Assembly (NCBI GenBank): GCA_029261375.1 | Contig: JAJDBL010000177.1 | Coordinates: forward strand, 1 to 7,495 | Source of the DNA: Nitrospirales bacterium | GTDB taxonomy: Bacteria; Nitrospirota; Nitrospiria; Nitrospirales; UBA2166 | DNA length: 7,495 nt | Direction of reading: 5' to 3' | Part shown: piece by piece, positions 6,693-7,495 of the stretch | How positions within the stretch are numbered: the stretch's first letter is position 1 | Layout of the letters: the number at the start of each line of letters is the position of its first letter | The notes under the pieces: generated by a model | Told to the model about the DNA's origin: nothing | What the model saw: the letters and a program-made list of their open reading frames with translations, nothing else | The model's database searches: none | Translations under genes and position numbers: made by a program

Positions 6693-7370
6693 TTACCGAG
6701 ATGCGAGATAGATCAACGCGGTGGTTGTCGCGGTATCATACTTGGCTCGTCCACGGAGTTCTTTTTCGGCTGTGGTGGTTCCGACATCCTTGTCGATGAT
6801 ACTGTCCAAAGCGACAAAGTCTTCCGCCGACAAGGCTTCCACCTTGAGATAGGCCACATTCGACCCGGTTGGCAGATCGCTGTTCGCGGTATCGCCCTTC
6901 AAGGCAAATCCGGCGTTGGTTGCCGTCGCCGCAGTACCATAGGTAATCGCTGCTTCTGCCGGGATATACATTTTTGATCCCAGTCCGGGTGTCTGGTTGG
7001 TATCGAACTTTTCTAAGTAGGGCCCGCGGAACTTCGGCCACATCCCAACGCCAGTCACTAATGCATCGGAAGCTGACAGTGTCAGCCGTGCGGCAAGTGA
7101 AAGGGCCGTTGCACTATCGCCTGTCGCCTCCACCGCTGGAGCTCCGGTTGCATTCAGCGGAAGCACTGTTCCAAGATCCGCATAGTATTTCGTCACGCCG
7201 GTTTCATACGTCTTCACCGCTGAAACTAAGCCGCTGACGCGTGAATCCGAGACTACCGCGAACACCTTTGGAAGGATCAACGCGGCCAAGGTGCCAATGA
7301 CGGCGAGTACCCCGATCATCTCGATCAGCGTGAAACCACGTTCATGTTGATTCTGTATATTCGTATACAT
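6693..7370 (-). CDS. Type IV pilin / GspG-like major pseudopilin
   Basis: A 225-residue prepilin whose leader (12 residues, basic, ending ERG) precedes FTLIEMIGVLAVIGTLAALI. Cleavage after Gly12 gives Phe1 and Glu5 of the mature subunit, followed by the hydrophobic N-terminal helix. A KFRGPYLEKF stretch (113-122) resembles the GPYL segment of GspG-type and MshA-like subunits. The protein has no cysteine, so a calcium-type or plain fold rather than a disulfide loop would be needed; this is inferred. An upstream ATG at 7385 would add five residues, but its codon overlaps the GGAGGT that is ideally spaced for the ATG at 7370, so I chose 7370. It is the first complete gene in the window and directly precedes the ATPase gene, consistent with the shaft subunit. 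It is longer than a typical GspG (about 140 residues), so an exact name is not given. Confidence 0.9.
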   Translation of the reverse strand: MYTNIQNQHERGFTLIEMIGVLAVIGTLAALILPKVFAVVSDSRVSGLVSAVKTYETGVTKYYADLGTVLPLNATGAPAVEATGDSATALSLAARLTLSASDALVTGVGMWPKFRGPYLEKFDTNQTPGLGSKMYIPAEAAITYGTAATATNAGFALKGDTANSDLPTGSNVAYLKVEALSAEDFVALDSIIDKDVGTTTAEKELRGRAKYDTATTTALIYLASR

Positions 7371-7377
7371 TGTAGAG

Positions 7378-7383
7378 ACCTCC
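7378..7383 (-). promoter_or_regulatory. Shine-Dalgarno GGAGGT fixing the first pilin start at 7370
   Basis: A full GGAGGT sits seven bases before the ATG at 7370. The alternative ATG at 7385 overlaps this element and has only a weak purine run ahead of it. Confidence 0.8.
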
Positions 7384-7390
7384 ATTTCTC

Positions 7391-7408
7391 TGCCCTTTCC
7401 CTAGGGCA
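7391..7408. other. Short hairpin TGCCCT/AGGGCA upstream of the first pilin
   Basis: TGCCCT (7391-7396) and AGGGCA (7403-7408) are perfect complements with a six-base loop. The hairpin lies between the upstream stop and the pilin ribosome site. There is no T-run after it, so it is not a convincing intrinsic terminator; it could be a weak attenuating or processing hairpin, or chance. Confidence 0.3.
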
Positions 7409-7413
7409 TTGGC

Positions 7414-7495
7414 TCAGCTGACTTCCTGTATACGGATCATTCCGGTACAGCCCAACCACTGAGCACGAAAATAAACACTCTGGGCCACGGTCAAT
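7414..7495 (-). CDS. 3' end of an unidentified upstream gene
   Basis: Reading from the right edge, 26 sense codons end in TGA at 7416-7414. The last residues read CTGMIRIQEVS. Position 7495 is the preceding codon's last base. The peptide looks protein-like and ends 43 bases before the pilin start, so an upstream cotranscribed gene is plausible. A second frame is also open across this short stretch, so the call is weak. No family can be named from so little sequence. Confidence 0.4.
   Translation of the reverse strand, partial: LTVAQSVYFRAQWLGCTGMIRIQEVS

Noticed and set aside
7457..7495. TTGACC as a possible -35 box near the right edge
   Set aside because: No acceptable -10 hexamer at 16-18 bases spacing, and the stretch appears to be the end of an upstream coding frame.

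Overview
The window holds most of one operon, read entirely on the minus strand, so transcription runs from high to low coordinates. It encodes a type IV pilus / type II secretion-like filament machine. In transcription order it contains: the last 26 codons of an unidentified upstream gene (7494-7414); a pilin or major pseudopilin with a clean class III leader (7370-6693); a GspE/PilB-family assembly ATPase (6683-4995); a 200-base spacer carrying a long inverted repeat; a GspF/PilC-family inner-membrane platform protein (4794-3589); a second pilin-like protein (3539-2736); a third, much larger pilin-like protein whose ectodomain is a paralogue of the second plus an added C-terminal beta-rich domain (2675-1416); and a GTG-started GspL / PilM-PilN-like inner-membrane assembly protein that runs off the left edge (1373-1). 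Almost all of the sequence is coding. No tRNA, rRNA, CRISPR array or transposase gene was seen.

The products fit one machine. The ATPase hexamer would drive the GspF-like platform to extrude pilin subunits. The GspL/PilMN-like protein would link cytoplasmic and periplasmic parts of the assembly complex. The short 225-residue pilin would form the shaft. The two larger pilin-like proteins are candidates for minor or tip subunits. The third lacks the Glu5 that shaft subunits normally use and carries a beta-rich domain of the kind seen in surface adhesins, so it is the best candidate for a tip or adhesive subunit. No secretin (GspD/PilQ), PilO/GspM, prepilin peptidase or retraction ATPase (PilT) gene is inside the window, so pilus versus secretion system cannot be settled here.

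The most interesting points are the tandem pair of pilin paralogues with an ectodomain I do not recognise, the pilin-adhesin-like fusion, the unusually long leader of the second pilin with repeats that could fold over its ribosome binding site, and the roughly 158-base inverted-repeat element between the ATPase and platform genes.

Organism: a Gram-negative bacterium of moderately high GC. The style of the intergenic repeats (GAAGGTTAAAGGCTGAAGG-like and CTGACTCCTGGCTTCTGACT-like tracts) recalls what I remember from Nitrospira (Nitrospirota) genomes. This is a tentative inference from memory, not a sequence match.
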